Assembly (NCBI GenBank): GCA_036397095.1
Contig: DASWJQ010000044.1
Coordinates: 1-23,870, forward strand
DNA: 23,870 nt
Direction: 5' to 3'
Source of the DNA: DASWJQ01 sp036397095
Lineage (GTDB): Bacteria; Chloroflexota; Anaerolineae; Anaerolineales; E44-bin32
Shown here: piece by piece, positions 23,572 to 23,870 of the stretch
How the letters are laid out: every line of letters begins with the position of its first letter
How positions within the stretch are numbered: the stretch's first letter is position 1
The notes under the pieces: generated by a model
What the model was told of the DNA's origin: nothing
Databases searched by the model: none
What the model saw: the letters and a program-made list of their open reading frames with translations, nothing else
Program-made: the position numbers and the translations under genes

Positions 23572-23870
23572 ATGAGAAAGATAGTGACTTTTCTTTGGTT
23601 TAACGACCAGGCAGAAGAAGCGGTTGATCTCTATGTATCGCTGTTTGAAAATGCGAAAATAGTAAACACATCGTATCTCACAGAGTCAGTGGCAAAAGCA
23701 GCCGGAAAGAAACCCGGAGATGTATCAACAATAGACTTTGAACTGAATGGCCAAAACTTTACCGCGCTAAATGGTGGTCCGATGTTTACTTTTAGTGAGG
23801 CTATTTCTATTTTGGTGTATTGCAAGACCCAAGAAGAAATTGACAAGTTATGGGAAGCGCTGTCCAAAGG
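23572..23870 (+). CDS. PhnB-like VOC superfamily protein, 3' end outside window
   Basis: An open frame from ATG 23572 to the right edge, 99 residues without a stop, with AAAGGA about 9 bases upstream. It begins RKIVTFLWFNDQAEEAVDLY, typical of the PhnB / '3-demethylubiquinone-9 3-methyltransferase-like' VOC family, which starts with 'KItpcLWFdgqAeEAvnFY'. It continues with GDVSTIDFELNGQNFTALNG and the conserved GGPMFTFSEAISILVYCKTQ, followed by EEIDKLWEALSK. The true biochemical function of these proteins is mostly unknown. The gene is strikingly AT-rich (many AAA, ATA and TTT codons) compared with the GC-rich genes to the left, pointing to recent acquisition. It starts 5 bases after the stop of the DHFR-family remnant, the two probably arriving together. 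Confidence 0.9.
   Translation, partial: MRKIVTFLWFNDQAEEAVDLYVSLFENAKIVNTSYLTESVAKAAGKKPGDVSTIDFELNGQNFTALNGGPMFTFSEAISILVYCKTQEEIDKLWEALSK

Noticed and set aside
1..23870. tRNA, rRNA, CRISPR arrays, riboswitches, complete insertion sequences
   Set aside because: No cloverleaf with a conserved T-loop, no regularly spaced repeats and no transposase were noticed by eye; a covariance-model scan would be needed to exclude structured RNAs in the gaps.

Overview
The window looks like chromosomal DNA from a high-GC, non-model bacterium. The most likely source is Chloroflexota (Anaerolineae-like). The clues are the large GAF/PAS kinase with a NarL-type partner, a MalT-like ATPase fused to a BTAD output domain, minimal DUF3309/GlsB/YggT/CsbD proteins, and lipoproteins with lipocalin-like repeats. 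The taxonomic call is an inference from gene content. No rRNA, tRNA, CRISPR array, complete transposase or replication origin was seen.

Left part (1-3600): a GT-C membrane glycosyltransferase runs off the left edge on the minus strand. Next come a 5'-truncated ABC-2 permease remnant broken by an in-frame TAG, and a GT9 (heptosyltransferase-like) protein whose usual motifs are altered. Region 3778-5490 is a plus-strand run of small membrane proteins: YggT family, an anchored coiled-coil protein, DUF3309 and GlsB/YeaQ/YmgE. It is punctuated by two strong hairpin terminators.

Centre (5740-13125): a co-directional signalling cassette. A giant sensor histidine kinase (two TM segments, five GAF-like and three PAS domains, HisKA_3 and HATPase) overlaps a NarL/FixJ response regulator by ATGA. 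Then come a promoter region with repeated TAGGAC half-sites, a stand-alone receiver protein, and two paralogous LuxR-type regulators whose receiver-like domains lack the phosphoacceptor aspartate. A CsbD-like stress protein follows. The small envelope/stress genes on both sides are plausible but unproven outputs of this cassette.

Right part (13673-23870): two small minus-strand proteins, one resembling a RiPP-leader-type helical domain, lie downstream of a large minus-strand STAND ATPase-TPR-BTAD regulator. Divergent from it are two lipoproteins, then a fragment resembling a VOC protein, an EamA transporter, a CASTOR/POLLUX-type ion channel with two RCK-like domains, and a SnoaL-like protein. 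The last ~600 bases shift to AT-rich composition. They hold a decayed dihydrofolate-reductase-family fragment and the start of a PhnB-like VOC protein, which suggests acquired DNA.
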